Source: Morganella morganii (GTDB lineage Bacteria > Pseudomonadota > Gammaproteobacteria > Enterobacterales > Enterobacteriaceae). Taken from it: 64,000 nucleotides of DNA. Below the pieces are notes generated by a model. The model had not been told where the DNA came from. It saw only the letters and a list, made by a program, of their open reading frames with translations, and ran no database searches. The translations under genes were made by a program, and so were the position numbers. Shown here in pieces: positions 39,618 through 49,958 of the stretch. Position 1 is the first letter of the stretch. Each line of letters starts with the position of its first letter. The stretch spans positions 1 to 64,000 of the forward strand of contig NZ_VKKS01000002.1 in NCBI RefSeq assembly GCF_019402645.1. The letters are read 5' to 3'.

Positions 39618-42218
39618 TTGTATCTTTATATTGAAACACTCAAGCAACGTTTGGATGCAATAAATCAGCTCAGATCAGAGCGCGCGACCATCGGGATGAG
39701 TCGTGCGTTCAAAGACGTGTACAGTCTGTTGCCGGTACTGCTGCATCATCACCATCCGGATATGCCGGGCTATGTGCCGGGTAATGTGCCGCACGGTGTC
39801 TGTTTCTGGGCATCTGATGATGATCAGTCTCACTGGCTGGCAGAGTTTTCCCGTCAGCACGGGGAGTGTCTGCCGTGCAATGCCGGCGGCGAACTGCCGA
39901 TTACCGGTATCTATTCCATGGGCAGCACTTCGTCTGTCGGACAAAGCCATTCTTCTGATCTTGATATCTGGGTCTGTCATCAGTCCTGGCTTGATCACGA
40001 TGAAAAACAGAATCTGCGGCGTAAATGTACACTGATTGAAGAGTGGGCGGCGGCAAAAGGTATTGATGTCACCTTTTTCCTGATTGATGAAAACCGGTTC
40101 CGCCATAATGCCAGCGGCAGCCTCAACGGTGAGGATTGCGGCTCCACCCAGCACATTTTACTGCTCGATGAATTCTACCGGACCGCTGTGCGGATGGCCG
40201 GTAAGCGCCTGCTGTGGACAATGGTTCCGGCAGAGGAAGAACATCACTATGATGAATATGTTCTCTCCCTTTATGCGCAGGGTGTATTAACCCCGAACGA
40301 GTGGCTGGATCTGGGCGGGCTGGGCGAGCTGTCTGCGGAAGAGTACTTTGGTGCCAGCCTGTGGCAGCTCTATAAGAGTGTGGATTCCCCTTACAAAGCC
40401 GTGATCAAAAGTTTACTGCTGGAAGCTTACTCGTGGGATTACCCGAACGGGCAGCTTCTGGCGACAGAGTTTAAAAAGCATCTGCATGCCGGTGAGATTG
40501 TTCACCACGGCCTGGATGCTTATGCCATGATGCTTGACCGTGTCACCCGTTATCTGAAAGCCATTAATGACGAAACCCGTCTTGATCTGATCCGCCGCTG
40601 CTTTTACCTGAAAGTGTGTGAAAAGCCGCCTGCTGATGTCAGCGAACGCGCATCCTGCGGGTGCTGCGGCTGGCGATGTCAGGTGTTATCTGAAATGGTT
40701 AAAGGCTGGGGCTGGTCCCCGGAGCGGCTGGCCGTGCTGGATCGCCGTAATTCCTGGAAAATTGAGCAGGTGCGGGATGCACACAATGAGCTGCTCGACA
40801 CCATGATGCAGAGCTATCGCAACCTTATCCGCTTTGCGCGCCGTAATAATCTGAGCGTCAGTGCAAGTCCGCAGGATATCGGTGTGCTGACACGAAAACT
40901 GTATGCTGCCTTTGAGGCACTGCCGGGGAAAGTCACCCTGGTTAATCCGCAGATTTCTCCGGATCTGTCAGAAGAGAATCTGACCTTTATTTATGTCCCG
41001 CCGGGCCGGGCCAACCGCAGCGGCTGGTATCTGTATAATCAGGCGCCGACCATCCGCACCATCATCGGCCATCAGCCGCTGGAATATAACCGTTATCTGA
41101 ATAAGCTGGTCTCCTGGACTTACTTCAACGGCCTGCTGACTGACAAAACCCGCGTCTATATTCATAACGGTGAGTCAAACTGTGACGAGCAGAAACTGCA
41201 TGAACTGGTGCATGATGTGTCACAGAATTTCCCTATTCGTCTGCCTGCCCCGACACCGCGTGCGTTGTACAGCCCGTGTGAAATCCGTCATCTGGCGATT
41301 ATTGTCAATCTGGAGCAGGATCCGACCGCAGATTTCGCTGAGCGGGTTGTGCATTTTGATATGAGCAAACTGGATGTGTTCAGCTTCGGGCAGGAGCAGA
41401 AATGTCTGGTCGGCAGTATTGATCTGCTGTACCGCAACTCCTGGAATGAAGTGCGTACACTGCATTTCAGCGGCGAACAGTCTGTACTGGAAGCCCTGAA
41501 AACTATTCTCGGCAAGATGCACCAGGACGCCGCACCGCCGTCCGGTGTGGAAATCTTCTGCTACAGCCGCCATCTGCGCGGGCTGATAAGCACCCGTATC
41601 CGTCAGTTGGTTTCTGAATGTATCGAACTGCGTCTGACCACCAACCGTCAGGATCCGGGCCGCTTTAAAGCGCTGCGCCTGGCCGGACAGACCTGGGGGC
41701 TGTTCTTTGAACGCCTCAACGTCTCTGTGCAGAAACTGGAAAATGCGGTTGAATTTTACGGCGCGATTTCCAATAACAAACTGCGCGGGTTTCCGGTGAA
41801 AATCAGCACGGAAACCGGCCATTTGCCGGATGTGGTGGATGGCTATGCCAGTGAGGGGATTATTCAGTTCTTCTTTGAAAACCGTGATGATAACGGCTTC
41901 AATATTTATGTACTGGATGAATCAAACCGGGTGGAGATCTATTCCGGATGTGAAGGCAGCAAAGAAGATTTGATCCGGGATGTCAGCCGGTTCTATTCCT
42001 CTTCCCATGACCGGTTCACTTACGGCTCCAGCTTTATCAATTTCAATCTGCCGCAGTTCTACCAGATCCTGAAAACCGATGGTAAAACACAGGTCACGCC
42101 GTTCCACAGCCCGATGTTTTCCCCGTCTGTCACGGAAGAGCCGCGTGATACGGTGTATTCAGATTTTCATACGGATGTCAGGCCGTTACAGTATCAGGCC
42201 GCCGGACAGCGCAGCTGA
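39618..42218 (+). CDS. cyaA: Adenylate cyclase, class I
   Basis: 866 residues (E. coli 848). It makes cAMP from ATP for CRP-dependent regulation. The N-terminal nucleotidyltransferase-like catalytic domain carries [20 protein letters not shown]; the C-terminal half, which mediates control by the glucose PTS, is conserved ([22 protein letters not shown]). The TTG start is the same rare start used in E. coli cyaA, thought to keep expression low. Around residues 334-352 there is a six-residue, Cys-rich insertion ([10 protein letters not shown]) relative to E. coli. Confidence 0.97.
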   Translation: MYLYIETLKQRLDAINQLRSERATIGMSRAFKDVYSLLPVLLHHHHPDMPGYVPGNVPHGVCFWASDDDQSHWLAEFSRQHGECLPCNAGGELPITGIYSMGSTSSVGQSHSSDLDIWVCHQSWLDHDEKQNLRRKCTLIEEWAAAKGIDVTFFLIDENRFRHNASGSLNGEDCGSTQHILLLDEFYRTAVRMAGKRLLWTMVPAEEEHHYDEYVLSLYAQGVLTPNEWLDLGGLGELSAEEYFGASLWQLYKSVDSPYKAVIKSLLLEAYSWDYPNGQLLATEFKKHLHAGEIVHHGLDAYAMMLDRVTRYLKAINDETRLDLIRRCFYLKVCEKPPADVSERASCGCCGWRCQVLSEMVKGWGWSPERLAVLDRRNSWKIEQVRDAHNELLDTMMQSYRNLIRFARRNNLSVSASPQDIGVLTRKLYAAFEALPGKVTLVNPQISPDLSEENLTFIYVPPGRANRSGWYLYNQAPTIRTIIGHQPLEYNRYLNKLVSWTYFNGLLTDKTRVYIHNGESNCDEQKLHELVHDVSQNFPIRLPAPTPRALYSPCEIRHLAIIVNLEQDPTADFAERVVHFDMSKLDVFSFGQEQKCLVGSIDLLYRNSWNEVRTLHFSGEQSVLEALKTILGKMHQDAAPPSGVEIFCYSRHLRGLISTRIRQLVSECIELRLTTNRQDPGRFKALRLAGQTWGLFFERLNVSVQKLENAVEFYGAISNNKLRGFPVKISTETGHLPDVVDGYASEGIIQFFFENRDDNGFNIYVLDESNRVEIYSGCEGSKEDLIRDVSRFYSSSHDRFTYGSSFINFNLPQFYQILKTDGKTQVTPFHSPMFSPSVTEEPRDTVYSDFHTDVRPLQYQAAGQRS

Positions 42219-42223
42219 CATGC

Positions 42224-42246
42224 GACGGCACAGATTCTGTGCCGTC
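42224..42246. terminator. Hairpin between cyaA and cyaY
   Basis: Perfect 10-bp stem GACGGCACAG/CTGTGCCGTC with a 3-nt loop between convergent genes. There is no T tract, so it may be an mRNA-end hairpin or help Rho-dependent ending rather than act as a full intrinsic terminator. Confidence 0.5.
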
Positions 42247-42256
42247 AGTCTGACAC

Positions 42257-42580
42257 TCAGAAGCTGAACGGTTCGCCGCTTTGCTCACTGATAGCCTGTG
42301 CCAGCATGGCAAACAACCCGCCGCCGCTGCGATCACAAATCCATTTATCTGATTTCAGATCAAAATGATAACCGCCGTTGCGCGCTGCCAGCCAGATTTG
42401 ATGAAACGCTTCCTGCTTGTTGATGATAATTTTTGAGCCGTTCTCAAAACTGAGTGTCATCACACCACCATTGGTTTCGCAGTCAATATCCGCATCACCG
42501 TCGTAATCATCTAATTTTGCTTCAATATCCTGCAACAGCGCATCCGCCGTCTGGTGAAATTCTGTATCGGTCATCGTCAT
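42257..42580 (-). CDS. cyaY: Frataxin homologue CyaY
   Basis: 107 residues (E. coli 106). It binds iron and the IscS cysteine desulfurase and tunes iron-sulfur cluster assembly. The acidic N-terminal helix ([22 protein letters not shown]) gives the iron-binding ridge, and the beta sheet has [18 protein letters not shown] with the family Trp. Convergent with cyaA and divergent from lptM. Confidence 0.96.
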   Translation of the reverse strand: MTMTDTEFHQTADALLQDIEAKLDDYDGDADIDCETNGGVMTLSFENGSKIIINKQEAFHQIWLAARNGGYHFDLKSDKWICDRSGGGLFAMLAQAISEQSGEPFSF

Positions 42581-42653
42581 TTCCTATTTGCTTTTCGACA
42601 TCTAACTGCGATTATAGAGGGTATTGACCGATGATTAACAGGCATGACTGTAA

Positions 42654-42833
42654 ATGAAGAAAAAAATGATTTGTGCTGTATCCGCCGTGATGCTGCTGAC
42701 CCTGTCCGGCTGCGGACTGAAAGGCCCGCTTTACTTCCCGCCGGAAGAGCCTGCCGCTGCGAAAAGCGCCTCTGCGGCAGAGCAGTCTGCTGTGCAGACA
42801 GACAACGCTGAGACCGGCAAAACGCAAAAATGA
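42654..42833 (+). CDS. lptM: LPS-assembly lipoprotein LptM (YifL)
   Basis: A 59-residue lipoprotein. The signal peptide MKKKMICAVSAVMLLTLSGC ends in the lipobox LSGC with lipidated Cys20, followed by GLKGPLYFP, the family signature. The C-terminal tail is Ala/Glu/Ser-rich and disordered. In E. coli LptM helps oxidative maturation of the LPS translocon protein LptD at the outer membrane. It lies between cyaY and dapF as in E. coli, 44 nt before dapF. Confidence 0.93.
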   Translation: MKKKMICAVSAVMLLTLSGCGLKGPLYFPPEEPAAAKSASAAEQSAVQTDNAETGKTQK

Positions 42834-42877
42834 CCACCGGATAATCCCGGTTACTGAGGCGTAAACAGGATCTGAAC

Positions 42878-43702
42878 ATGCAGTTCACCAAAATGCACGG
42901 CCTGGGTAATGATTTTATGGTGGTGGACGCCGTCACCCAGAATATCTATTTTTCACCGGAGCTCATCTGCCGTCTGGCAGACCGGCACACCGGCGTCGGC
43001 TTTGACCAGCTGCTGGTGGTGGAAGCGCCCTATGATCCGGAACTGGATTTTCACTACCGCATCTTTAACGCTGACGGCAGTGAAGTGGCACAGTGCGGCA
43101 ACGGCGCGCGCTGTTTTGCCCGTTTTGTCCGCCTCAAAGGGCTGACCAATAAACGGGATATCCGTGTCAGCACGCAATCCGGGCGTATGGTACTCAGTAT
43201 TGCCGATGATGATAATGTCCGCGTAAATATGGGCGTTCCGGAGTTCGAACCGGCGCTGGTGCCGTTCCGCGCGGTAAAAGAAGAGAAAACCTATATTATC
43301 CGTGCCGCTGAGCGTACCGTCCTGTGCGGTGTGGTATCTATGGGTAATCCGCACTGTGTTATCCAGGTGGAAAGTACGGAAACGGCGGAAGTTGAGGTTA
43401 TCGGCCCTGTCCTGGAGAGCCACGAGCGTTTCCCGGAACGGGCAAATATCGGCTTTATGCAGATCCTGTCGCGTGACCATATCCGTCTGCGGGTGTATGA
43501 GCGCGGTGTTGGTGAAACACAGGCCTGCGGCAGCGGCGCCTGTGCGGCGGTCTCTGTCGGGATCCGCCAGGGGCTGCTGGCAGAGAATGTGCAGGTAGAT
43601 TTACCCGGCGGCACCCTGTTTATCAGCTGGGAAGGTGAGGGAAAACCACTGTTTATGACCGGCCCGGCCACGCATGTATATGATGGTGTTATCCATCTTT
43701 AA
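42878..43702 (+). CDS. dapF: Diaminopimelate epimerase
   Basis: 274 residues, the E. coli length. It converts LL- to meso-diaminopimelate for peptidoglycan and lysine. The two catalytic cysteines are Cys73 in QCGNGARC and Cys217 in ACGSGACAA, one in each mirrored half. The N-terminus [17 protein letters not shown] is typical. First of a run of tightly linked genes (dapF, DUF484 gene, xerC, yigB), as in E. coli. Confidence 0.97.
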   Translation: MQFTKMHGLGNDFMVVDAVTQNIYFSPELICRLADRHTGVGFDQLLVVEAPYDPELDFHYRIFNADGSEVAQCGNGARCFARFVRLKGLTNKRDIRVSTQSGRMVLSIADDDNVRVNMGVPEFEPALVPFRAVKEEKTYIIRAAERTVLCGVVSMGNPHCVIQVESTETAEVEVIGPVLESHERFPERANIGFMQILSRDHIRLRVYERGVGETQACGSGACAAVSVGIRQGLLAENVQVDLPGGTLFISWEGEGKPLFMTGPATHVYDGVIHL

Positions 43703-43726
43703 TCATCATAAAGAGGATAAATAGCA

Positions 43727-44437
43727 ATGGACAGTCAACAGGATACGGCCGTATTCGCCCCTTCCGGAGAGCCGGACGAAGCTGCGGTGCTGGCGTATCT
43801 GAAAGCGCATCCGGATTTTTTCATCCGCAATGCCGCGCAGATCACTGATATGACTATTCCGCATCCGGTAAAAGGTGCGGTATCTCTGGTTGAGTGGCAA
43901 CTCGGACGCCAGCGTGAGCGGATAAGCACGCTGACGAATGATCTGATGCAGCTGATGATACAGGCCCGCGAAAACGAACATCTGTTCTCGCGCCTGCTGA
44001 AATTGCTGGCGTCGCTGTCCGCTGCCACTTCTCCGGAAGATTTTTCCGAACGTCTCAACCAGTGGGCGAAAGGGCTGAAACTCAGCCATGCCAAAATACG
44101 TCTGTTTACCGACAGCTGGCGGCTGGGTGCGCCGTTCCGTCATCAGGATCTGGCCTTATCCCGTGCTCACTTTGAAGCCATCCGTCTTTCCCGTTTCGGG
44201 GATCGCAATCACTATCTCGGGCAACTGACCGCGCCTGAAATTCAGCTGCTGCTGCCGGACAGCGCGTTTGTCGGCTCGGCGGCGGTGTCGCTGCTGGGCG
44301 GGCAGCATGACCTCGGTGTGGTGATTTTTGTCAGTCGTGATAAGCAGCACTATCAGAAAGATATGGGTACCGCGCTGCTGGAACAGGTCGCATACTTCCT
44401 GCCGCAATTGCTGCAACGCTGGGTGGAACTGGCATGA
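43727..44437 (+). CDS. yigA: DUF484 family protein YigA
   Basis: 236 residues (E. coli YigA 235). A DUF484 protein with a predicted helical N-terminus ([16 protein letters not shown]), a short coiled coil and a GAF-like C-terminal domain. Its function is unknown; the constant place between dapF and xerC suggests only co-expression. It lies 24 nt after dapF behind AGAGGA and overlaps xerC by 4 nt. Confidence 0.93.
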   Translation: MDSQQDTAVFAPSGEPDEAAVLAYLKAHPDFFIRNAAQITDMTIPHPVKGAVSLVEWQLGRQRERISTLTNDLMQLMIQARENEHLFSRLLKLLASLSAATSPEDFSERLNQWAKGLKLSHAKIRLFTDSWRLGAPFRHQDLALSRAHFEAIRLSRFGDRNHYLGQLTAPEIQLLLPDSAFVGSAAVSLLGGQHDLGVVIFVSRDKQHYQKDMGTALLEQVAYFLPQLLQRWVELA

Positions 44438-45351
44438 CGGACAGCGCGGCAGGCGACCTGCTGGTCACAGCAGAGCAGTTTCTGCAATATCTGCGGGTGG
44501 AGCGCCGGTTAAGTCCGGTCACTATTACCAATTACCGCCGTCAGCTCACCGCCCTGGCGGAAATGATGGTCAGCAGCAAAATCCGCAGCTGGGCGCAGCT
44601 GGAACCGGCAACGGTGCGTATGCTGGCCGCGAAAAGCCGCCGTAACGGTTTACAGCCCGCAAGCCTGGCGCTGCGTCTTTCCGCCCTGCGCTCATTTCTC
44701 GACTGGCAGGTCAGTAACGGCCTGATGCCCGCTAATCCGGCCAAAGCCGTCAGCGCCCCGAAGCAGGGACGTCACCTGCCGAAAAATATGGATGTGGATG
44801 ATATTACACGGCTGATGGATATCAGTGGTAATGACCCGCTGGCAGTGCGTGATCGTACCATGCTGGAAGTGATGTATGGTGCAGGGTTGCGTTTATCGGA
44901 ACTGGTCGGGCTGAATACCGGGGATTTTGACCTGGCCACCGGCGAAGTGCGGGTGCTGGGGAAAGGCAGTAAAGAGCGTAAAGTACCGCTCGGCAAAACA
45001 GCAGTGGCCTGTCTGAAACTCTGGCTGCCGCTGCGTGAACTGTATGACCCTGAGGACCGGGCTGTTTTTATCTCCACCAAAAGTGGTAAGCGGATTTCAG
45101 CACGTAATGTGCAGAAACGGTTTGAATACCGGGGTCTGCATCAGGGGCTGAACAGCCATCTGAACCCGCATAAGCTGCGTCACTCCTTTGCGACACATAT
45201 TCTGGAATCCAGCGGCGACCTGCGTGCCGTGCAGGAATTGCTGGGGCATGCTAATCTGTCCACCACGCAAATCTATACCCATCTGGATTTTCAGCATCTT
45301 GCCAATGTGTATGATGTTGCACATCCGCGGGCCAAGCGAGGAAAATCGTAA
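44434..45351 (+). CDS. xerC: Site-specific tyrosine recombinase XerC
   Basis: 305 residues (E. coli 298). With XerD it resolves chromosome dimers at dif under FtsK control. The N-terminal SAM-like DNA-binding domain covers about 10-100. Catalytic residues include Arg153 (GAGLRLSEL), the HKLR pair at His246 and Arg249, the HANLS histidine and the Tyr of IYTHLDF near 281. ATGA overlap with the DUF484 gene; its stop overlaps yigB by one base. No dif site is seen in the window. Confidence 0.97.
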   Translation: MTDSAAGDLLVTAEQFLQYLRVERRLSPVTITNYRRQLTALAEMMVSSKIRSWAQLEPATVRMLAAKSRRNGLQPASLALRLSALRSFLDWQVSNGLMPANPAKAVSAPKQGRHLPKNMDVDDITRLMDISGNDPLAVRDRTMLEVMYGAGLRLSELVGLNTGDFDLATGEVRVLGKGSKERKVPLGKTAVACLKLWLPLRELYDPEDRAVFISTKSGKRISARNVQKRFEYRGLHQGLNSHLNPHKLRHSFATHILESSGDLRAVQELLGHANLSTTQIYTHLDFQHLANVYDVAHPRAKRGKS

Positions 45352-46067
45352 TGCGTTTTTACCGCCCCCTTTCGCCTGTCCGGGCCATGACGTTCGACCT
45401 TGACGACACGCTGTATGACAATCGTCCGGTGATGGATAAAACCGAGGAGGAGGTCATTGCGTTTATCCGTCAGTATGACCCGCGCTTCAGTGAATTACCG
45501 GCTGATTATATTAATGTGTTTCGTGACCGGATCCGCCGTCAGCAGCCGGAGATTTTTCATGATGTCAGCCGCTGGCGTCTGCTTTCCTGGCGTTCGTTCT
45601 TCCTGCATTACGGCTACACCGCCGCCCGTGCACAGGCCGGGGCGGATGCGGTCATGGCGCATTTCACGCAGTGGCGCAGTCGTATTGATGTACCGCAGTC
45701 CACTCATGACACTCTTTCGGCGCTGGCGGCAAAAATTCCGCTGGTGGCGATCACCAACGGAAATATGGAGCCGGAAAAGTGCGGGCTGGCGGATTATTTT
45801 GCCTTTATTCTCAAGGCCGGTCCTGACGGGCGCGCAAAGCCGTTCTGCGATATGTACCGCACAGCGGCGCAGCGGCTGGCCATCCCGGCAGAGAATATCC
45901 TGCATATCGGTGATAACCTGAATACTGATGTGGAAGGTGCTCTGTGCAGCAGTATGCAGGCCTGCTGGATAAACCTTGACGGCCGTGATGTTTATCACGA
46001 CCCGGAAACCCGCCTGCTGCCGCATATTGAAATTACACAGTTGGATTCTTTAACCGGACTGTTATAA
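45351..46067 (+). CDS. yigB: HAD-family flavin-precursor phosphatase YigB
   Basis: 238 residues, a HAD phosphatase. The nucleophile motif is TFDLDDTLYDN; motif II is AITNGN and motifs III/IV are GRAKPFCDMY and HIGDNLNTDVEGA. In E. coli YigB dephosphorylates 5-amino-6-(5-phosphoribitylamino)uracil in riboflavin synthesis. It is the last gene of the dapF-xerC group. The start codon shares one base with the xerC stop. Confidence 0.94.
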   Translation: MRFYRPLSPVRAMTFDLDDTLYDNRPVMDKTEEEVIAFIRQYDPRFSELPADYINVFRDRIRRQQPEIFHDVSRWRLLSWRSFFLHYGYTAARAQAGADAVMAHFTQWRSRIDVPQSTHDTLSALAAKIPLVAITNGNMEPEKCGLADYFAFILKAGPDGRAKPFCDMYRTAAQRLAIPAENILHIGDNLNTDVEGALCSSMQACWINLDGRDVYHDPETRLLPHIEITQLDSLTGLL

Positions 46068-46073
46068 TTTTAT

Positions 46074-46089
46074 CTGTATAAAAAACCAG
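46074..46089 (+). promoter_or_regulatory. LexA (SOS) box of uvrD
   Basis: CTGTATAAAAAACCAG fits CTG-N10-CAG and differs from the E. coli uvrD box, as I recall it (CTGTATATATACCCAG), at a few central positions. It lies 73 nt before the chosen uvrD start, implying SOS induction. Confidence 0.8.
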
Positions 46090-46161
46090 TTCTTCCGGAT
46101 CCGGCTGTCCGGAAGTTGCTTTTTCTTTCGCGGCGCTGCCGCACAACCACTGATGGAAATT

Positions 46162-48324
46162 ATGGACGTCTCTTATCTGCTTGAAAGCCTTAATGATAAA
46201 CAGCGCGAAGCGGTGGCGGCTCCCCGCTCAAACATGCTGGTGCTGGCGGGTGCCGGTTCCGGAAAAACCCGGGTGCTGGTGCATCGTATCGCCTGGCTGC
46301 TGGCAGTGGAGAATGCCTCTCCGTTTTCCGTGATGTCAGTGACCTTTACCAACAAAGCGGCGGCGGAAATGCGCCACCGTATTGAAGAACTGATCGGCAC
46401 CAGCGAGGGCGGGATGTGGATCGGGACTTTCCACGGACTGGCACACCGCCTGCTGCGGGCGCACCACCTTGATGCCGGGCTGCCGCAGGATTTTCAGATC
46501 CTCGACAGCGAAGATCAGATCCGACTGATCCGCCGTCTTATCAAAGCCATGAATCTCGATGAAAAACAGTGGCCGGCCAAACAGGGCTGCTGGTATATCA
46601 ACGGTAAAAAAGATGAGGGGCTGCGGCCTCAGCATGTTGAAAGCTACGGTAACCCGGTGGAAGCCACCTGGCTGCGGATCTACCGGGCCTATCAGGAAGC
46701 CTGTGACCGCGCGGGACTGGTGGATTTTGCCGAACTGCTGCTGCGCGCACATGAGCTGTGGCTCAACAAACCGGCGATTTTACAGCACTACCGCGACCGT
46801 TTTACCAATATCCTCGTGGACGAATTCCAGGACACCAACAGCATCCAGTATGCCTGGGTGCGCATGCTGGCGGGCGATACCGGCAAAGTGATGATTGTCG
46901 GTGATGATGACCAGTCTATCTACGGCTGGCGCGGGGCGCAGGTGGAAAACATCCAGCGCTTCCTGAAAGATTTCCCGGGGGCGACCACCATCCGCCTTGA
47001 ACAAAATTACCGTTCCACAAACAATATTCTGAAAGCGGCGAACGCCCTGATTTCCCACAACAGTGACCGGCTGGGGAAAAATCTCTGGACGGACGGCGAG
47101 GATGGCGAACCTATCTCCCTGTATTGTGCCTTTAATGATCTGGATGAGGCGCGTTATGTGGTCGGGCGCATCAAACAGTGGCATGAGAACGGTGGTGCTC
47201 TGGCGGACTGTGCCATTCTCTACCGCAGCAACGCCCAGTCCCGTTTACAGGAAGAAGCGCTGTTACAGGCCGCACTGCCGTACCGTATTTATGGTGGCCA
47301 GCGATTCTTCGAGCGCCAGGAAATCAAAGACGCTCTGGCTTATCTGCGTCTGATTTCAAACCGTCATGATGACGCGGCATTTGAGCGTGTGGTGAATACC
47401 CCGACCCGCGGAATCGGCGATCGTACCCTGGATGTGGTGCGTCAGACTGCCCGTGAGCGGGAACTGACGCTCTGGGAAAGCTGCGGTGTGCTGCTGGAAG
47501 AGCGGGCACTTGCGGGACGTGCTGCCTCCGCGCTGGGGCGTTTTCTCGAACTGATCAATCTGCTGGCGCAGGAAACAGACGGTCTGCCGCTGCATGTACA
47601 GACTGACCGCGTGATCCGCGATTCCGGTCTGCGGGCGCACTATGAGCAGGAAAAAGGTGAAAAAGCCCAGGCGCGGATTGAGAACTTAGAGGAACTGGTT
47701 ACCGCAACTAACCAGTTCAGTTATCAGGATGCCGACGAAGGGCTGACACCGTTACAGGCATTTCTGTCCCATGCTGCGCTGGAATCCGGCGAAGGCCAGG
47801 CGGACAGATATCAGGATGCTGTCCAGCTGATGACACTGCACTCCGCCAAAGGGCTGGAATTCCCCCAGGTCTTTATCGTCGGGGTGGAAGAGGGCATGTT
47901 CCCGGGTATGATGTCAATGGAGGAGAGCGGACGCCTGGAAGAGGAACGGCGGCTGGCTTATGTCGGTGTGACCCGTGCCATGCAGAAGCTGACCCTGACC
48001 TATGCCGAAACCCGCCGTCTCTACGGCAAAGAAGTGTATCACCGGCCATCCCGTTTTATCGGCGAATTGCCGCCGGAGTGTGTGGAGGAGGTGCGTCTGC
48101 GCGCCACTGTGTCCCGTCCGGTCAACCACCAGCGGCTCGGCACACCGATCACCGCCAATGACAGCGGCTATACCCTCGGGCAGCGTGTCCGTCACCCGAA
48201 ATTCGGCGAGGGCACCATCATCAATATGGAAGGCAACGGCGAGCATACCCGCTTACAGATAGCCTTTCAGGGCGAAGGGATCAAATGGCTGGTGGCCTCC
48301 TACGCCAAACTGGAAAAACCCTGA
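46162..48324 (+). CDS. uvrD: DNA helicase II
   Basis: 720 residues, the E. coli length. An SF1A 3'-5' helicase for nucleotide excision and mismatch repair that also removes RecA filaments. Walker A GAGSGKT lies near 30-36, motif II LVDEFQDTN near 219, then [14 protein letters not shown] and TLHSAKGLEFPQVF. The C-terminal Tudor-like segment (GQRVRHPKFGEGTIINMEG) is complete. Start MDVSYLLESLNDKQ matches E. coli; an upstream in-frame ATG at 46153 is possible. Confidence 0.97.
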   Translation: MDVSYLLESLNDKQREAVAAPRSNMLVLAGAGSGKTRVLVHRIAWLLAVENASPFSVMSVTFTNKAAAEMRHRIEELIGTSEGGMWIGTFHGLAHRLLRAHHLDAGLPQDFQILDSEDQIRLIRRLIKAMNLDEKQWPAKQGCWYINGKKDEGLRPQHVESYGNPVEATWLRIYRAYQEACDRAGLVDFAELLLRAHELWLNKPAILQHYRDRFTNILVDEFQDTNSIQYAWVRMLAGDTGKVMIVGDDDQSIYGWRGAQVENIQRFLKDFPGATTIRLEQNYRSTNNILKAANALISHNSDRLGKNLWTDGEDGEPISLYCAFNDLDEARYVVGRIKQWHENGGALADCAILYRSNAQSRLQEEALLQAALPYRIYGGQRFFERQEIKDALAYLRLISNRHDDAAFERVVNTPTRGIGDRTLDVVRQTARERELTLWESCGVLLEERALAGRAASALGRFLELINLLAQETDGLPLHVQTDRVIRDSGLRAHYEQEKGEKAQARIENLEELVTATNQFSYQDADEGLTPLQAFLSHAALESGEGQADRYQDAVQLMTLHSAKGLEFPQVFIVGVEEGMFPGMMSMEESGRLEEERRLAYVGVTRAMQKLTLTYAETRRLYGKEVYHRPSRFIGELPPECVEEVRLRATVSRPVNHQRLGTPITANDSGYTLGQRVRHPKFGEGTIINMEGNGEHTRLQIAFQGEGIKWLVASYAKLEKP

Positions 48325-48338
48325 TCTCCCGCAGAGTA

Positions 48339-48376
48339 AGGTGTTAGTCGGAGAATAACCGGTTGACACCCTTTTT
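48339..48376 (+). terminator. uvrD terminator
   Basis: Imperfect 12-bp stem GGTGTTAGTCGG against CCGGTTGACACC, 8-nt loop region, then CTTTTT. Located between uvrD and corA. Confidence 0.6.
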
Positions 48377-48436
48377 CATCTGCGCATAACATGCGCACAC
48401 TTTTTCTTTTCCTTTCGTTTCCGGAGGCCGCACACC

Positions 48437-49387
48437 ATGCTGAGCGCATTTAAAGTTGATAATAAGCGTTTGCAACGTCTTGATTTAGAAGAGGGCGACG
48501 CCCTGACAGATGCGCTGTGGGTGGATATTTCGGAACCGGAAGAACATGAACGCCAGCTTATCCAGACACAATTTAACCAGGAACTGGCAACCAGCCCGGA
48601 ACTGGACGATATCGAAGCCTCCGCCCGTTTCTTTGAGGACGATGACGGGCTTCACGTCCACTCCTTTTTCTATTACGAAGATGCGGACGACCATGCGGGG
48701 AACTCTACCGTGGCATTTACCCTGCGTGACGGGCGTTTATACACGCTGCGTGAGCGGGAACTGCCTGCTTTCCGCCTCTATCGTATGCGTGCCCGCAAAC
48801 AGACAATGCAGGACGGCAACGGTTACGAAATCCTGCTGGATCTGTTTGAAACAAAAATCGAACAGCTGGCAGATGAAATTGAAAACATCTACAGCCATCT
48901 GGAAACACTCAGCCGGGCGATTATGAAAGGCAAACAGGATGATGAGTTTGATAAAGCCCTGTCTGCTCTGGCGGAGCAGGAAGATATCGGCTGGAAAGTC
49001 CGTCTGTGTCTGATGGATACACAGCGCGCGCTGAATTTTCTGGTCCGCCGTACCCGTCTGCCTGCTAATCAGCTGGAGCAGGCGCGCGAGATCCTGCGCG
49101 ATATCGAATCCCTGCTGCCGCACAATGAATCTCTGTTCCAGAAAGTGAACTTTCTGATGCAGGCGGCGATGGGTTTTATCAATATCGAACAGAGCCGCAT
49201 TATCAAAATCTTCTCCGTTGTTTCCGTGGTATTCCTGCCGCCGACACTGGTGGCATCCAGTTACGGGATGAACTTCAAATTTATGCCGGAGCTTGACTGG
49301 TCGCTGGGCTATCCCGCAGCGATCGGGGTGATGATTGCTGCCGCACTCGCGCCGTATCTCTACTTCAAACGCAAGAACTGGCTGTAA
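48437..49387 (+). CDS. corA: Magnesium/cobalt transporter CorA
   Basis: 316 residues, the E. coli length. A pentameric channel for Mg2+ (also Co2+ and Ni2+) uptake. A large acidic cytoplasmic domain is followed by two C-terminal membrane helices and the selectivity motif YGMNF near 275-279; the protein ends KRKNWL as in E. coli. No mgtL-like leader is evident. It is convergent with the DedA-family gene only 9 nt away, and no intrinsic terminator is seen between them. Confidence 0.97.
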   Translation: MLSAFKVDNKRLQRLDLEEGDALTDALWVDISEPEEHERQLIQTQFNQELATSPELDDIEASARFFEDDDGLHVHSFFYYEDADDHAGNSTVAFTLRDGRLYTLRERELPAFRLYRMRARKQTMQDGNGYEILLDLFETKIEQLADEIENIYSHLETLSRAIMKGKQDDEFDKALSALAEQEDIGWKVRLCLMDTQRALNFLVRRTRLPANQLEQAREILRDIESLLPHNESLFQKVNFLMQAAMGFINIEQSRIIKIFSVVSVVFLPPTLVASSYGMNFKFMPELDWSLGYPAAIGVMIAAALAPYLYFKRKNWL

Positions 49388-49396
49388 CATTTTCCC

Positions 49397-49906
49397 TCAG
49401 AAAAACGTGAATTCAATGCCCTTTGCAATCAGCATATAAAGGGCGGTCCAGACCCCGGCGGACAGCAGACAGGTCACCAGCACCCGGGTTTGCGTAAAAC
49501 GCAGCAATCCGGCCGCCATCGGGATCAGATACCGCAGCACCGCAATAAACCGTGAGGTAAACAGGATCAGCAGCCCGCTGGTCTGTAACCGTGCCTGTGC
49601 CTTGCCGAGCGGTGTTTTGTATTTTGCCATCAGCCCCGGAAAATAATTACGGGTGACAATCAGACGTCCGAGATAATACGAAATCATCGATCCTCCGGTG
49701 GCGCCCAGCGTAATCACCAGCCAGATAATCACCACCGGTACGACCGGAAATGCCAGGGTCACCACCGTCATCAGCATAACGGAGGCGGGCGGCAGGACAG
49801 AGGAGAGAATAATTGTGGATTTGCTCAGGGCGATAAAAAACAGAATGGCCAGCAGCCAGAGCGGGTGGTTATGCAATACCGCCAGATGATGAGTGATCCA
49901 GTCCAT
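49397..49906 (-). CDS. Small divergent DedA/VTT-family membrane protein
   Basis: 169 residues, mostly hydrophobic, with 4-5 predicted membrane segments. The C-terminal half carries a DedA-like signature (FTSRFIAVLRYLIPMAAG), so I place it in the SNARE-associated/VTT family, whose members include undecaprenyl-phosphate and phospholipid flippases. The N-terminal re-entrant region usually has conserved acidic residues (about E39 and D51 in E. coli YqjA), but here it reads SKSTIILSSVLPPASVML with Lys29 and no Asp or Glu. It is not at this place in E. coli. Probably co-transcribed behind rarD; substrate unknown. Confidence 0.75.
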   Translation of the reverse strand: MDWITHHLAVLHNHPLWLLAILFFIALSKSTIILSSVLPPASVMLMTVVTLAFPVVPVVIIWLVITLGATGGSMISYYLGRLIVTRNYFPGLMAKYKTPLGKAQARLQTSGLLILFTSRFIAVLRYLIPMAAGLLRFTQTRVLVTCLLSAGVWTALYMLIAKGIEFTFF

Positions 49907-49921
49907 GTTAATCCTCCCGGT

Positions 49922-49948
49922 GACAGCACCGGCAGATCCGGTGCTGTC
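49922..49948. repeat. Perfect hairpin between rarD and the DedA-family gene
   Basis: 11-bp perfect inverted repeat GACAGCACCGG/CCGGTGCTGTC with a 5-nt loop, in the 52-bp gap between two leftward genes. There is no T tract on either side, so it may stabilise the rarD mRNA or lower read-through. Confidence 0.6.
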
Positions 49949-49958
49949 TCACAGAATA

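Noticed and set aside
46153-46161. Upstream ATG of uvrD as the true start
   Set aside because: Family alignment begins at MDVSYLL; the extra three residues are not conserved, though this remains possible.
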